Source: Clostridium acidisoli DSM 12555
GTDB lineage: Bacteria > Bacillota > Clostridia > Clostridiales > Clostridiaceae
Assembly (NCBI RefSeq): GCF_900176305.1
Contig: NZ_FWXH01000005.1
Coordinates: 1-64,000 of the forward strand
Length of the DNA stretch: 64,000 nt
Direction: 5' to 3'
In this document: positions 1-9,496 of the stretch, piece after piece
How positions within the stretch are numbered: the first letter of the stretch is position 1
How the letters are laid out: every line of letters starts with the position of its first letter
Translations under genes and position numbers: made by a program
Notes under the pieces: model-generated
Database searches by the model: none
Told to the model about the DNA's origin: nothing
What the model saw: the letters and a program-made list of their open reading frames with translations, nothing else

Positions 1-82
1 ACAAAATATTTATTTTGTCTATAAACATTTAATTGTGCTAAAAATATTTGTAAATATGGGGAATTTTATAAGGAGTGTAGAT

Positions 83-1381
83 ATGGAATTAATGAATAGC
101 TATTATAATAATTTAAAAAAAGACGTGTATAGTTTGAATTATTCACTTGTGAAATTTAAAAATCTTATTAATGAATGTAATGTTAAAGACAGGAAGTTTG
201 CATTATGCCTAATTGATATAAGTAATTTTAAAAATTATAATTATGTTTACGGATATGAATTTGGAAATTCTGTGCTTTATGCTGTTTTCAATGAGATAAA
301 AGCAAGTGTTGGAAAATTGGGATACGTATGCCTTTATGGTGGAAATGTTTTTCTTGTAATATTGGATAAGAAAACAGAAAAACAAGAAGTGTTAGATGCA
401 GTGACTCAAATTGAAGATAGACTTAAAAAAATTTTTAATATAGATGATGTTAGTACGAAAATTTTAATTAATATGGGAATAGCATTATATCCAGAGAATA
501 GTAAGAATGTAGAAAATGTACTTAAGTGTGCTGAAATAGCTCTTAATTATTCTAAGAAATTAGATTTATATACACATTCTTTTTTTAACCACAAAATGCA
601 CAATTTAGCCTTGAAAAATGCTGGAATAGAAATAAATCTTCTAAAATCATCTTATGAAGAAGATTTTCTGGTTTATTATCAACCAGAATATGATACTAGT
701 AGTATGAAAATTGTTGGAGCGGAAGCACTTATTAGATGGGGAACAGGGAGCCATGGGGTTTTAGAAAGTAAGGATTTTATAAAAATAGCAATAAAAAATG
801 GAATGGAAAACAATATAAATAAAGTGCTAATAGATAAGGTATGTAATCAGATAAAAAAATTAGAACAAAAAGGAATTGAGTACATAGATATATATGTTAA
901 CGTTTCTGGAAAGCTTATGATGAAAAAAGAGTTTTTAGAACGTATTAAGAATATAATAGCTAGTAGGGGTATTGATGCAAGTAAGATTGTTATAGAGATA
1001 CCAGAAAAAATGTTAAATAGAGTTGATGATAGAGTAATTAAAGTTATTAGTTACATCAGAAGCATGGGGATAAAAGTATTTTTAGATGATTTTGGAGCAA
1101 AATATTCTTCATTAAATCACCTTATGCATTTACCTGTAGATGGAATAAAAATTGACAAAGCAATTGTTAACGCGATCAATAAAAACTCAAAAACTATAGT
1201 AGTATTTCAAAATATCATGAGAATGTCAAGAGAACTTAATGTGGAGGTAATAGCTAAGGGCGTTGAAACGCAGAAAGAAATTGAAATTTTAAAAAAAATG
1301 GGTTGCACAAAGGTACAAGGGTTTGCGTTAGGAAGACCTATGGATGAGAAAAGTTTTATGGAACTTATAGACAAACCCTAG
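83..1381 (+). CDS. Degenerate GGDEF / EAL domain protein (cyclic-di-GMP phosphodiesterase-like)
   Basis: Predicted cytosolic cyclic-di-GMP turnover or sensing protein of about 432 residues. The first ~165 residues look like a GGDEF domain, but the signature is degraded to YGGNVF, so cyclase activity is unlikely. The EAL domain follows: EAL at residues 214-216 (GAEALIRW), then VNVSG, EIPE, LDDFG, IKIDKAI and VQGFALGRP, which keeps most metal-binding and catalytic positions. The usual AEGVET motif reads AKGVET, which may affect activity. There is no membrane segment or separate sensor domain. An in-frame GTG at 35 would add 16 residues, but AAGGAG at 70-75 sits 7 bases before the ATG at 83, so I chose 83. 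It lies upstream of a surface polysaccharide locus, a process often controlled by cyclic-di-GMP; the link is inferred. Confidence 0.85.
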   Translation: MELMNSYYNNLKKDVYSLNYSLVKFKNLINECNVKDRKFALCLIDISNFKNYNYVYGYEFGNSVLYAVFNEIKASVGKLGYVCLYGGNVFLVILDKKTEKQEVLDAVTQIEDRLKKIFNIDDVSTKILINMGIALYPENSKNVENVLKCAEIALNYSKKLDLYTHSFFNHKMHNLALKNAGIEINLLKSSYEEDFLVYYQPEYDTSSMKIVGAEALIRWGTGSHGVLESKDFIKIAIKNGMENNINKVLIDKVCNQIKKLEQKGIEYIDIYVNVSGKLMMKKEFLERIKNIIASRGIDASKIVIEIPEKMLNRVDDRVIKVISYIRSMGIKVFLDDFGAKYSSLNHLMHLPVDGIKIDKAIVNAINKNSKTIVVFQNIMRMSRELNVEVIAKGVETQKEIEILKKMGCTKVQGFALGRPMDEKSFMELIDKP

Positions 1382-1397
1382 TTAATGGATGTGAGTT

Positions 1398-1426
1398 TTG
1401 ATTTAAACTTAACATTAGTTTATAAT
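1398..1426 (+). promoter_or_regulatory. Predicted sigma-A promoter for the GT-C gene
   Basis: TTGATT at 1398-1403 and TATAAT at 1421-1426 are separated by 17 bases and lie 43 bases upstream of the next start codon. Confidence 0.6.
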
Positions 1427-1469
1427 ATACGGTATATGAATAAAGCATAATGCATGAAGGAGAATTATA

Positions 1470-2693
1470 ATGAAGTTTTTTAAACAAAATTATTATAAAA
1501 TAGTCACAGCAGTTGCAATTTTATTATCGATATTGTGGATTATTTTTGTTAATTCAAAACCATATTCTGATTTTAGTTATTATAACAATGTAGCAAAACA
1601 AGTTGCTAATGGAGGACAATGGGGAGACACATACACTTCTGTTGGATATTCCATAGTTTTGGGTTTTGTTTATAAAATATTTGGAAGCGGCATTATGGTT
1701 GCTAAGGTTTTTAATTTAGTTTTGACATTTTTAAGTTATGTTATATTGTATAGACTGCTAAAAAAGATGCATATAAGCGAAGGAAGAAAAAAATTTATAT
1801 ATACGGTTTTTGTATTTTTCCCGAATAACATATTTTACAACAGTTTATTAGGAACGGAGATACTTTTTACAACAATACTCCTAATCATAACTTTAATATA
1901 TTTTAGTGATGTTAGATATAAATACATAATAATTGGAATTTTAACGGGAATTAATGCTATGATAAAGCCATTTTTTATGGTATTCTTTTTTGCAATAATA
2001 TTATTAGAAGTAATTAATAAACGTAAATTTTTGGTGCCGCTTAGAAATGGAATAATAGTGTTACTTCTAAGCCTAATAACAATAGCTCCTTGGTGTTATA
2101 GAAATACAAAACTTGTGGGAGAAACAACTTTCATTTCAAATAATGGAGGAATAGTATTATATATAAATAATAACTCACAAAACAAGCTTGGAAGATGGAT
2201 GGCAGCTTCTAATGTAGAAAATTCTATAGTAAATAAAAAAGAATACATAAAAGCAAATGCAACTGAAAAAAACAAAATGCTTAGTAAAGCAGCAAAGAAA
2301 TGGATAATAGGACATCCACTTCAATTTGTAGAACTAGGCTTTAAGAGGCTTGTTAACACTTATTTAGTACCAGATGATTTAAACTTTACGTTTTATGAAG
2401 CAGGTCTTAGTGACGGAATAAAAAATATTTTAATGATTATTTATTCTCTAATTAAATATATTGTGTTTATTCCAGCTATAATAATAATAATTTTATCCAC
2501 TGTAAAAGTAATTATAGACATAATAAACAAAAGAGAAATTGAGAACTTTAAGTTATATGGACTTATATGCTTTTATATGGTGTCCTGTACGTATTTTATA
2601 ACGGAAGGTCAAGGGAGATATTCGTTTCCAATTATATTCATAATGATATATTTCTTTTCAAGGATATTTTTTAGAAGTAATAGATATGAGTAG
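1470..2693 (+). CDS. Integral membrane GT-C type glycosyltransferase (GT39/ArnT-like)
   Basis: A 407-residue polytopic membrane protein with about nine to ten hydrophobic segments. The first external loop carries an acidic residue (KPYSDFSYY) after TM1, in the position of the catalytic Asp of GT-C enzymes that use lipid-phosphate sugar donors. A GTEILF motif and a long extracellular loop (around residues 225-290) fit the PMT/ArnT-like superfamily. The likely role is transfer of a sugar from a polyprenyl-phosphate carrier to a surface acceptor outside the membrane; donor and acceptor cannot be read from sequence. The gene has its own promoter and terminator and so is monocistronic. The start is supported by AGGAG just upstream. 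An O-antigen-ligase type protein is less likely. Confidence 0.7.
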   Translation: MKFFKQNYYKIVTAVAILLSILWIIFVNSKPYSDFSYYNNVAKQVANGGQWGDTYTSVGYSIVLGFVYKIFGSGIMVAKVFNLVLTFLSYVILYRLLKKMHISEGRKKFIYTVFVFFPNNIFYNSLLGTEILFTTILLIITLIYFSDVRYKYIIIGILTGINAMIKPFFMVFFFAIILLEVINKRKFLVPLRNGIIVLLLSLITIAPWCYRNTKLVGETTFISNNGGIVLYINNNSQNKLGRWMAASNVENSIVNKKEYIKANATEKNKMLSKAAKKWIIGHPLQFVELGFKRLVNTYLVPDDLNFTFYEAGLSDGIKNILMIIYSLIKYIVFIPAIIIIILSTVKVIIDIINKREIENFKLYGLICFYMVSCTYFITEGQGRYSFPIIFIMIYFFSRIFFRSNRYE

Positions 2694-2715
2694 GGGTTAA
2701 AGATTTTTAAAGGTG

Positions 2716-2756
2716 AGAGTTTTCTTAATAAATTAAGAGAACTCTTTGTTTTTTTT
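2716..2756 (+). terminator. Rho-independent terminator after the GT-C gene
   Basis: Arms at 2716-2729 and 2732-2745 form a 14-bp stem with one G-U pair, followed by a T-rich tract (TTTGTTTTTTTT). Confidence 0.85.
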
Positions 2757-2819
2757 GTAATAGTAATATAAACATGTGCATAGAGATTAATATGTTTATT
2801 AATTTTAGGGGGTATGAGT

Positions 2820-3473
2820 ATGGATGGATTGTTACCTAAAAATCAAATACAAACTATTAATAATGACATAAATGACTATAAAATAAATAAAGAAAAATCT
2901 AAGCTCTTGGAAAGAGAAAAAGAGAGAAAAAGCAATGAAGAAAAAATATTGTATATAAAGGAAGTAATTCAGCAAAACATAGAAATAGAAAATTTAATAA
3001 AATATATTATGGAAGAGTCAAATTTTAATCCAAAAGCAGCGAAAAGCTTTAAAAGATTTTATTTGAAAAAATATATGACAAAATGCAACAATATAAATGT
3101 TAATACTCAAAATTTGTTAGCTATAGTTGAAGGCTTATTAGACAATTGCTTAATACTTAAAGATCAAATAGACAAAAAAGTATTTAAAATATTATTAAAT
3201 AAACCATTAAAAACAAAATATAATAAATATATAGATTTTATATGTTATAGAGATGAAAAATTAAACGCTAAACTAAAAAAACTAAAGGACATTAAGGATA
3301 TTATATCAAACAATGTGGAAATGCTTAGGATTATAGAAAATATAGAAAATAATTATTTTAATACGGTATTTGAAGAAAACAGGGAAAATAGTTTGAAAGA
3401 TGCGGTAGATGCATATTGCGAGCTAAGATTTCACGTGTTAAAGCCATCAAAGGTTAGAGATGTTATTGAATAA
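2820..3473 (+). CDS. Uncharacterised coiled-coil protein, soluble paralogue of the next gene
   Basis: A Lys/Glu/Asn-rich, mostly helical protein of 217 residues, not matched to a known family. The N-terminal ~50 residues are strongly charged and coiled-coil-like. The C-terminus has the motif ENNYFNTVF, followed by an Asn-Arg-containing helix. The same order of elements (charged N-terminus, KYIxF, IENxENNYFNTVF) recurs in the following gene, which additionally carries two membrane segments at the point where this protein has SFKRFYLKKYM. The pair are therefore paralogues, one soluble and one membrane-bound. An ATG at 2814 lies too close to AGGGGG (2807-2812); the ATG at 2820 has 7-base spacing and is preferred. 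No function is proposed. Confidence 0.7.
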   Translation: MDGLLPKNQIQTINNDINDYKINKEKSKLLEREKERKSNEEKILYIKEVIQQNIEIENLIKYIMEESNFNPKAAKSFKRFYLKKYMTKCNNINVNTQNLLAIVEGLLDNCLILKDQIDKKVFKILLNKPLKTKYNKYIDFICYRDEKLNAKLKKLKDIKDIISNNVEMLRIIENIENNYFNTVFEENRENSLKDAVDAYCELRFHVLKPSKVRDVIE

Positions 3474-3532
3474 GCGGTATTAGGATGCAAACTTAAATTG
3501 AAAACAAATATAATGAAAATAAAAAAATGATA

Positions 3533-3561
3533 TTGAAAATATCCAATAAATGTAATATAGT
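3533..3561 (+). promoter_or_regulatory. Predicted sigma-A promoter for the membrane paralogue
   Basis: TTGAAA at 3533-3538 and TATAGT at 3556-3561 with a 17-base spacer, 48 bases before the chosen start. Confidence 0.5.
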
Positions 3562-3609
3562 TACTGTGATAAAATATCCAAAATATGGATTTAAATGGAG
3601 GAAACTAAA

Positions 3610-4383
3610 ATGGGAGATTTGTACAGTAACAAGCTATGGATAGAGGACACAAGTAATAAAGTTAATCAATACAAGGATGAGAAGGAAAAAGCTCTAATAA
3701 GCTTAAAAGCTAAGCAAAGGGAGGAAAATCAAAATAAATTTAATTTTATAAAAGAAATCTTAAAAGAGAATTTAGATTTACAGAAGATTATAAAGTTTAT
3801 AATAGCAGAAACAAAATTTAAATATAAAGAAATAAGGAAAATAATAATTATATTGGAAACATCTTTTTTTGCTGTAGGAATTGCAGTACAGGGAATAAAT
3901 TGTTATTATAATATTAACAATAAAACAAATCTAATATTAACATTTCTAGTTACAAGCGTAATATGGACAATAATATTTTTTATGGCAAATGAAATAACAA
4001 AAAAAATATTATACAAAAAATATATAAAAAGATGTAAGGATATAGAAATCAATACAGAAGATTTAATATTGGTTATGGATCAGTTTTTATATAACTATGA
4101 AAAACTGTTAAAAGAAATACCACTTAAACTTTTAAATCATGAACTAAGAAATAGTCACAAAAGTAATTTTGACAAATATATATATTTTATTTCTATAAAT
4201 AATAAAAGTTTAAGAAAAAAAATTAGAAGTAAAAAATTAAAAATATACAAAGGAATATTTTGTAAAAACAATGATTTTATAAATGACATGGAAACCTTGG
4301 AAAACAACTATTTTAATACAGTTTTTACATATAACAGGAAAGATACTTTGGAAGAAGCAGTTAAAAGTTTTTTAGAGATTTAA
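3610..4383 (+). CDS. Uncharacterised coiled-coil membrane protein, paralogue of the previous gene
   Basis: A protein of 257 residues with a charged coiled-coil N-terminus (~1-65), a hydrophobic hairpin of two membrane segments (about residues 80-100 and 110-130), then a helical cytosolic-type C-terminus ending in LENNYFNTVF and a conserved Arg-containing helix. It aligns with the preceding gene along its whole length except for the ~50-residue hairpin. GGAGG at 3597-3601 lies inside a possible upstream ATG (3595) and is correctly spaced (8 bases) from the ATG at 3610, which decides the start. The family is not recognised. The own-promoter signal suggests it can be expressed apart from its neighbour. 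Confidence 0.7.
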   Translation: MGDLYSNKLWIEDTSNKVNQYKDEKEKALISLKAKQREENQNKFNFIKEILKENLDLQKIIKFIIAETKFKYKEIRKIIIILETSFFAVGIAVQGINCYYNINNKTNLILTFLVTSVIWTIIFFMANEITKKILYKKYIKRCKDIEINTEDLILVMDQFLYNYEKLLKEIPLKLLNHELRNSHKSNFDKYIYFISINNKSLRKKIRSKKLKIYKGIFCKNNDFINDMETLENNYFNTVFTYNRKDTLEEAVKSFLEI

Positions 4384-4458
4384 GGAGAAAAACGACAAAA
4401 AATATGAAAAAGTCAATGGCAAAAAGAGGAATATCAATATAACATATGGAATTATTTG

Positions 4459-4488
4459 TTGAAAACATTGTTGCATATATAGTATAAT
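4459..4488 (+). promoter_or_regulatory. Predicted main promoter of the polysaccharide locus
   Basis: TTGAAA at 4459-4464 and TATAAT at 4483-4488 with an 18-base spacer. The untranslated leader would be about 90 bases, AT-rich; I see no riboswitch-like conserved fold in it. All genes from 4584 to 26252 read in the same direction behind it. Confidence 0.6.
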
Positions 4489-4583
4489 CTACGTGTAACG
4501 AAATTGTTAAATAATTAAATTATTAGCAATAATATTTTGATTTTATTATATTTAAAGGGAAAAAATTGTGTAAGGGGGAATCT

Positions 4584-5258
4584 TTGTTGCAAAACATTCA
4601 GATTAATGAAGAATTGGAAATTGATAATGAAAGCAACATAAAATACGAAAAAAAATTAACCTATTATTTAACTAAAAGGCTAATCGATTTGTTTTTTTCA
4701 TTAATTGGAATAATTATTTTAAGCCCAGTTTTTTTAATTGTAATTATACTTATAAAACTTGATTCAAAGGGTCCAATAATGTTCTCTCAAGAGCGTGTAG
4801 GTAAAAGAGGCAAAATTTTTAAAATGTACAAGTTCAGATCTATGGTAGTAAATGCAGAAGAACTTTTAAGTAAGTTAAAAGACAACAATGAGATGTCAGG
4901 CCCAATGTTTAAAATGAAAGAAGATCCTAGGATAACTAAGGTTGGAAAATTCATAAGAAAAACAAGCATTGATGAGTTACCACAACTTTTTAATGTGTTA
5001 AAAGGTGAAATGTCACTAGTAGGACCAAGACCAAATCTACCAGCTGAAGTAGCTGAATTTAGTACGGAGCATAAACTTAAACTCCTTGCAAAACCAGGAC
5101 TTACATGCTACTGGCAGGTTATGGGAAGAAATAAAATTGGCTTTGAAGATTGGATGAAGCTTGATATAAAATACATAGAAGAAAGAAATACATTTATTGA
5201 TTTAAAATTGATATGGAAAACCTTTTTTGTATTGTTTGGGGATGAAAATGCTCATTAA
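4584..5258 (+). CDS. Polyprenyl-phosphate sugar-1-phosphate transferase (initiating transferase)
   Basis: Starts repeat-unit synthesis by moving a sugar-1-phosphate from a nucleotide sugar to undecaprenyl phosphate at the inner face of the membrane. It is a small single-domain enzyme (about 225 residues) of the WcaJ/PglC-like bacterial sugar transferase family. One N-terminal hydrophobic segment (LIDLFFSLIGIIILSPVFL) is followed by the family block: KxDSKGPIMFSQERVG, YKFRSM, then TSIDELPQLFNVLKG, SLVGPRP and the PGLTCYWQV stretch. The Asp-Glu pair in SIDELPQ is the catalytic signature. No ATG is present: TTG codons at 4566, 4584 and 4587 are possible, and AAGGGGG at 4572-4578 favours 4584. 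First gene of the locus; the sugar used is unknown. Confidence 0.9.
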   Translation: MLQNIQINEELEIDNESNIKYEKKLTYYLTKRLIDLFFSLIGIIILSPVFLIVIILIKLDSKGPIMFSQERVGKRGKIFKMYKFRSMVVNAEELLSKLKDNNEMSGPMFKMKEDPRITKVGKFIRKTSIDELPQLFNVLKGEMSLVGPRPNLPAEVAEFSTEHKLKLLAKPGLTCYWQVMGRNKIGFEDWMKLDIKYIEERNTFIDLKLIWKTFFVLFGDENAH

Positions 5259-5304
5259 AAGGTGAATCAATAAAAAATAAAATTAGTTAGGAGGTGATGT
5301 ATAA

Positions 5305-6354
5305 ATGCTATGTGCATTAATAATGGCAGGAGGAAAAGGTGAAAGGTTTTGGCCTCTATCAACAGATGAAAAACCAAAACAGTTTTTAAAACTTTTAGGC
5401 GAAGAAACAATGATACAGATGACAGTAAATAGGCTTAAAGAATTGATACCTATTGAAAGGGTATTTGTTGTTACAGGGGAAAGATATATAGATTTAGTTA
5501 AAGAACAACTACCGGGATTACCAACAAGAAACATAATAGCAGAACCTATGGGGAAAAACACAGCTCCATGCATTGCCTTGTCAGCATTTATAATTAAAAA
5601 ATATTATAAAGATGCAACAATAGCAGTACTTCCTTCAGATCATCTTATAAGAAATGAAAATGAATTTAGAAATGTTATAGCTGCTGCAAACTTATTTGTA
5701 GAAGAAAATGAAGAGGCTATTGTCACCCTCGGAATGAAACCAGACAGAGCAGAAACGGGTTATGGTTATATAAAAGCACATACAAGTTCATCAATTGTCA
5801 ATGGACTAAAGATAAAAAATGTGGACATGTTTGTGGAAAAACCCAATATGGAAAAAGCAGAGGAATATTTAAAAGATGGAGATTTCCTTTGGAATGGTGG
5901 AATGTTTGTTTGGAAAGCAGAAAATGTTTTAAGGCTCACAAAAAAACATTTAAAGAATACATACGATGTTCTTAAAGATATAACTGATACCAAGGATGAG
6001 GAATATGAAAAAGAGTTAAAAGCTAAATATAATTTAGTGGACAGTGTGTCTATTGATTATGCTATAATGGAAAAAGCAAAAAACATCTATGTAGTGCCAA
6101 GTGAATTTGGATGGGATGATGTTGGAACTTGGTATTCTGTAGAGAGATATAGAGATAAAGACGAAAACAATAATGTTTGTGTTGGAAATATTATAAATAT
6201 AAATAGTAAAAACAATATTATTGTTGGTAACAATAAACCAGTTATAATATCAGGACTGGATGACATATTTGTTGTAGAAAGTGATGATGTTATTTTAATT
6301 GGTAAAAAGGATGACATAAAAGACATAAAAGATATAAAAAACAACTTTGTATAA
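5305..6354 (+). CDS. manC: Mannose-1-phosphate guanylyltransferase
   Basis: Makes GDP-mannose from GTP and mannose-1-phosphate, supplying the GDP-fucose branch encoded directly downstream. At 349 residues it is the short, monofunctional form, without the phosphomannose isomerase domain of AlgA/ManC fusions. Key signs are the nucleotide-binding loop ALIMAGGKGERFWPLS with the following KPKQFLKL, the VLPSDHLI motif, GYGYIK and FVEKP, and FLWNGGMFVWKA, all standard for the family. The C-terminus has the short left-handed helix part (NIININSKNNIIVG). GGAGGTG upstream supports the start. No phosphomannomutase or isomerase gene is in the window, so mannose-1-phosphate must come from elsewhere. Confidence 0.93.
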   Translation: MLCALIMAGGKGERFWPLSTDEKPKQFLKLLGEETMIQMTVNRLKELIPIERVFVVTGERYIDLVKEQLPGLPTRNIIAEPMGKNTAPCIALSAFIIKKYYKDATIAVLPSDHLIRNENEFRNVIAAANLFVEENEEAIVTLGMKPDRAETGYGYIKAHTSSSIVNGLKIKNVDMFVEKPNMEKAEEYLKDGDFLWNGGMFVWKAENVLRLTKKHLKNTYDVLKDITDTKDEEYEKELKAKYNLVDSVSIDYAIMEKAKNIYVVPSEFGWDDVGTWYSVERYRDKDENNNVCVGNIININSKNNIIVGNNKPVIISGLDDIFVVESDDVILIGKKDDIKDIKDIKNNFV

Positions 6355-6373
6355 TTGAAGGGTGGATATAATT

Positions 6374-7447
6374 TTGAAAAGGGCATTAATTACAGGAATA
6401 ACTGGACAAGATGGATCATATTTAACTGAACTTTTACTAAAAAAAGGTTATGAAGTACACGGAATTATAAGAAGGGCAAGTAGTTTTAATACAAAGAGAA
6501 TAGATTATTTATTTGAAGATCCTAAAATAGGAAATAAAAAATTATTTCTTCATCATGGAGACTTAACAGATTCAAGTAATTTAAACAGATTAATAGAGAA
6601 AATTCAACCAGATGAAATATACAACTTGGCAGCTCAAAGTCATGTACAAGTTTCTTTTGAAGTTCCAGAATATACAGCAGAAACTGATGGAATTGGAACA
6701 CTTAGAATATTAGATGCAATAAAAGAAAGTGGGCTAAAATGTAAATTTTACCAAGCATCAACTTCAGAGCTTTTTGGAGGACTTCCAGGAACAGCACCAC
6801 AAAGTGAAAAGACACCATTTTACCCTAAAAGCCCTTATGGAGCGGCAAAACTTTATTCATATTGGATAACAGTTAACTATAGGGAATCATATGATGTTTT
6901 TGCATGTAATGGAATATTATTTAATCATGAATCTCCAAGAAGAGGAGAAACCTTTGTTACAAGGAAAATAACAAGAGCTGTTGCTAGTATAATGGCAGGA
7001 AAACAAGAAAAACTTTCACTTGGAAACATGGATGCAAAAAGAGATTGGGGATTTGCTGGAGACTATGTGGAAGCAATGTGGCTAATATTACAGCAAGACA
7101 AACCTGAAGATTTTGTTATTGCTACAAATGAAACGCATACAGTAAGAGAGTTTGTAGAACTTTCATTTAAAGAAGTTGGAATTGAAATTGAATGGAAGGG
7201 AACTGGGGTAGAGGAAAAGGGTTATGACAAAGTTACTGGAAAAGTACTTGTGGATGTAAATCCAAGATATTTTAGACCAGCTGAGGTTGAACTACTTTGG
7301 GGAGATTCAACAAAAGCTGAAAAAGAATTAAATTGGAATAGAAAAGTAAACTTCCCTTCACTTGTTAAGATGATGGTTGACGGAGATATGAAAGAAATTG
7401 CAGGAATGAGCACAAAAGAATATCTAGAAGTTGCAACTTCAAAATAA
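6374..7447 (+). CDS. gmd: GDP-mannose 4,6-dehydratase
   Basis: Converts GDP-D-mannose to GDP-4-keto-6-deoxy-D-mannose, the first dedicated step to GDP-L-fucose. Short-chain dehydrogenase/reductase fold of about 357 residues. The N-terminal NADP loop is [16 protein letters not shown], and the catalytic set is Ser/Thr in QASTSELFG with the Tyr-Lys of [28 protein letters not shown] and [10 protein letters not shown] are Gmd-specific blocks. A GTG at 6362 overlaps the ribosome binding site (GGGTGG); the TTG at 6374 gives correct spacing and begins directly before the Rossmann strand, so I chose it. Very well conserved; high confidence. Confidence 0.95.
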   Translation: MKRALITGITGQDGSYLTELLLKKGYEVHGIIRRASSFNTKRIDYLFEDPKIGNKKLFLHHGDLTDSSNLNRLIEKIQPDEIYNLAAQSHVQVSFEVPEYTAETDGIGTLRILDAIKESGLKCKFYQASTSELFGGLPGTAPQSEKTPFYPKSPYGAAKLYSYWITVNYRESYDVFACNGILFNHESPRRGETFVTRKITRAVASIMAGKQEKLSLGNMDAKRDWGFAGDYVEAMWLILQQDKPEDFVIATNETHTVREFVELSFKEVGIEIEWKGTGVEEKGYDKVTGKVLVDVNPRYFRPAEVELLWGDSTKAEKELNWNRKVNFPSLVKMMVDGDMKEIAGMSTKEYLEVATSK

Positions 7448-7473
7448 ATTAAACTTTAAGTGAGGTGATTTAA

Positions 7474-8409
7474 GTGGAAAAGGGTAGTAAAATATACGTA
7501 GCAGGACATAGAGGACTTGTTGGTTCTGCTATTGTTAGAAATTTAAAAGAAAAAGGCTATATAAATATTGTTGGAAAAACACATTCAGAGCTTGATTTAA
7601 AAAATCAAGCGGATGTAAGAAAATTTTTTGAAGAAGAAAAACCTGAATATGTGTTTTTAGCAGCTGCTAAGGTTGGAGGAATAAATGCAAACAATACAGC
7701 ACCAGCCGACTTTATATATGAAAATTTAGAAATTCAAAACAATGTTATAAAAGCAGCTTTTGATTTTAAGGTTAAAAAATTATTGTTTTTAGGAAGTTCA
7801 TGTATTTACCCTAAGATGTGTCCTCAACCAATAAAAGAAGAATACCTTTTATCTGGATATTTAGAACCAACAAACGAAGCTTATGCACTTGCAAAAATAG
7901 CAGGGCTTAAAATGTGTCAATTTTTTAAAAGGCAATATGGGGCAAATTTTATAAGCTGTATGCCAACTAATCTTTATGGACCTAATGATAATTTTGATTT
8001 AAATAGTTCACATGTTATGCCAGCCTTAATAAGAAAATTTCATGAAGCAAAGGTTAATAATGAACCTTATGTTGAAGTATGGGGAACTGGCAAGCCATTA
8101 AGAGAATTTTTGCATGTTGATGATATGGCGGATGGCTGTGTGTTTTTAATGGAGAATTATAATGGTGAAGAGCATGTGAATATTGGAACAGGTAGAGAAG
8201 TTACAATAAAAAAATTAGCTGAAATTATAAAAGAAGTTGTAGATTTTGAGGGAGAGTTAAGATTTAACACTGAGAAACCAGATGGAACTCCAAGAAAGTT
8301 GTTAGATGTGAGCAAATTAGAAGAATTAGGATGGAAGTATAAGATAGAACTTAGAAATGGAATTATAGATAGTTATATTTGGTTTAAGGAAAATAACAAA
8401 AAACAATAG
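7474..8409 (+). CDS. fcl: GDP-L-fucose synthase (epimerase/reductase)
   Basis: Carries out 3,5-epimerisation and NADPH-dependent 4-reduction of the Gmd product to GDP-L-fucose. About 311 residues, the usual size. Visible features are the loop [30 protein letters not shown] (with the catalytic Ser and Cys), the Tyr-Lys pair in YALAKIAG, and [15 protein letters not shown] containing the second conserved His. The start is GTG with GAGGTG upstream. Directly follows gmd and is probably co-translated with it, so this organism is expected to make an L-fucose-containing polymer, or a derivative of GDP-fucose. Confidence 0.93.
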   Translation: MEKGSKIYVAGHRGLVGSAIVRNLKEKGYINIVGKTHSELDLKNQADVRKFFEEEKPEYVFLAAAKVGGINANNTAPADFIYENLEIQNNVIKAAFDFKVKKLLFLGSSCIYPKMCPQPIKEEYLLSGYLEPTNEAYALAKIAGLKMCQFFKRQYGANFISCMPTNLYGPNDNFDLNSSHVMPALIRKFHEAKVNNEPYVEVWGTGKPLREFLHVDDMADGCVFLMENYNGEEHVNIGTGREVTIKKLAEIIKEVVDFEGELRFNTEKPDGTPRKLLDVSKLEELGWKYKIELRNGIIDSYIWFKENNKKQ

Positions 8410-8423
8410 TAGGATGTGAAACT

Positions 8424-9482
8424 ATGCCTAAAGCATTAGAAAATTTAATAATTAGATGTGAGGATTCTATATTACAGGCAATGCAATTAATCAATATAAA
8501 TTGCAAAGGCATTTTGTTAGTAGTAGATAAAGATAATAAATTATTAGGGACTGTTACAGATGGGGACATTAGGAGAGCAATTCTTTCAGGAAAGAAACTG
8601 AATAGGAATCTATCTGAGATTTATAATGAAAATTTTGTGTTTAGTTATAAAGATATTTGTATAAGTGATGTGAAAAAGAGTTTTATTGAAAAAAAAATAA
8701 AGTTATTACCAATTGTAGACAAATGTAATAAGGTTATAGACTACATTGAGATAGATGACTTAATTGATTATGATAAGCTTGAAAAAGAAAATCCAGTTCT
8801 GATTATGGCAGGTGGACTTGGTACAAGACTTAGGCCACTTACAGATGATTTGCCTAAACCAATGGTAAAAGTAGGTGATAAACCAATTCTTCAGACAATC
8901 ATAGAGCAGTTTAGAAGTTATGGGTTTAAAAATATATTAATATCTGTTAATTATAAGGCGGATATTATAGAAAATTATTTTAGAGATGGTAGGGACTTTG
9001 GGGTATCAATAAAATATATAAGAGAAACAAAAAGACTGGGCACAGCAGGTGCAATTAGACTTGCTAAAAAGTATCTTAGGAGATCTTTTTTTGTTATAAA
9101 TGGAGATATACTTACTAATGTAAATTTATATAATTTACTTAAATATCATACTGATAACAACTACAAAATGACTATAGGATCAAGAATATATGAAACTCAA
9201 ATACCGTATGGAGTGTTAAATGTAGATGAAACGTGTGTAACTTCGCTTAAAGAAAAACCTATAGTTGATTATTTGGTAAGTGGTGGAGTTTATATCTTAA
9301 ATCCAGAAATAGTTAATAATATTCCTGAGGATATGTATTTTGACATCACTCAACTAATAGACATGTTAATAAATAATAAAGAAAAAGTGGGAAGTTTCCC
9401 TATTACAGACTACTGGATGGATATTGGGAAAATAAGTGATTACTATAAAGCAAATGAAGATATAAAAAATATTTTTAAGTAG
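8424..9482 (+). CDS. CBS-domain sugar-1-phosphate guanylyltransferase, PtmE-like
   Basis: Two-part protein of 352 residues: a pair of CBS domains (~1-120, with GTVTDGDIRRAIL) fused to a nucleotidyltransferase (~125-352, VLIMAGGLGTRLRPLTD, KPMVKVGDKPIL, FVINGDILT, YWMDIG). This architecture matches PtmE of Campylobacter, which charges N-acetylglucosamine-1-phosphate with GTP so that legionaminic acid is built on GDP-sugars. Here it directly precedes cytidylyltransferase, epimerase and synthase genes of a nonulosonic acid pathway, which supports that role. The CBS pair probably binds an adenine nucleotide and tunes activity. Glucose- or mannose-1-phosphate remain possible substrates. Confidence 0.8.
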   Translation: MPKALENLIIRCEDSILQAMQLININCKGILLVVDKDNKLLGTVTDGDIRRAILSGKKLNRNLSEIYNENFVFSYKDICISDVKKSFIEKKIKLLPIVDKCNKVIDYIEIDDLIDYDKLEKENPVLIMAGGLGTRLRPLTDDLPKPMVKVGDKPILQTIIEQFRSYGFKNILISVNYKADIIENYFRDGRDFGVSIKYIRETKRLGTAGAIRLAKKYLRRSFFVINGDILTNVNLYNLLKYHTDNNYKMTIGSRIYETQIPYGVLNVDETCVTSLKEKPIVDYLVSGGVYILNPEIVNNIPEDMYFDITQLIDMLINNKEKVGSFPITDYWMDIGKISDYYKANEDIKNIFK

Positions 9483-9496
9483 TAAAGGGGATAAAA

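Noticed and set aside
4489-4583. Possible c-di-GMP riboswitch in the leader of the polysaccharide operon
   Set aside because: The leader is AT-rich and has none of the conserved parts of GEMM-type riboswitches.
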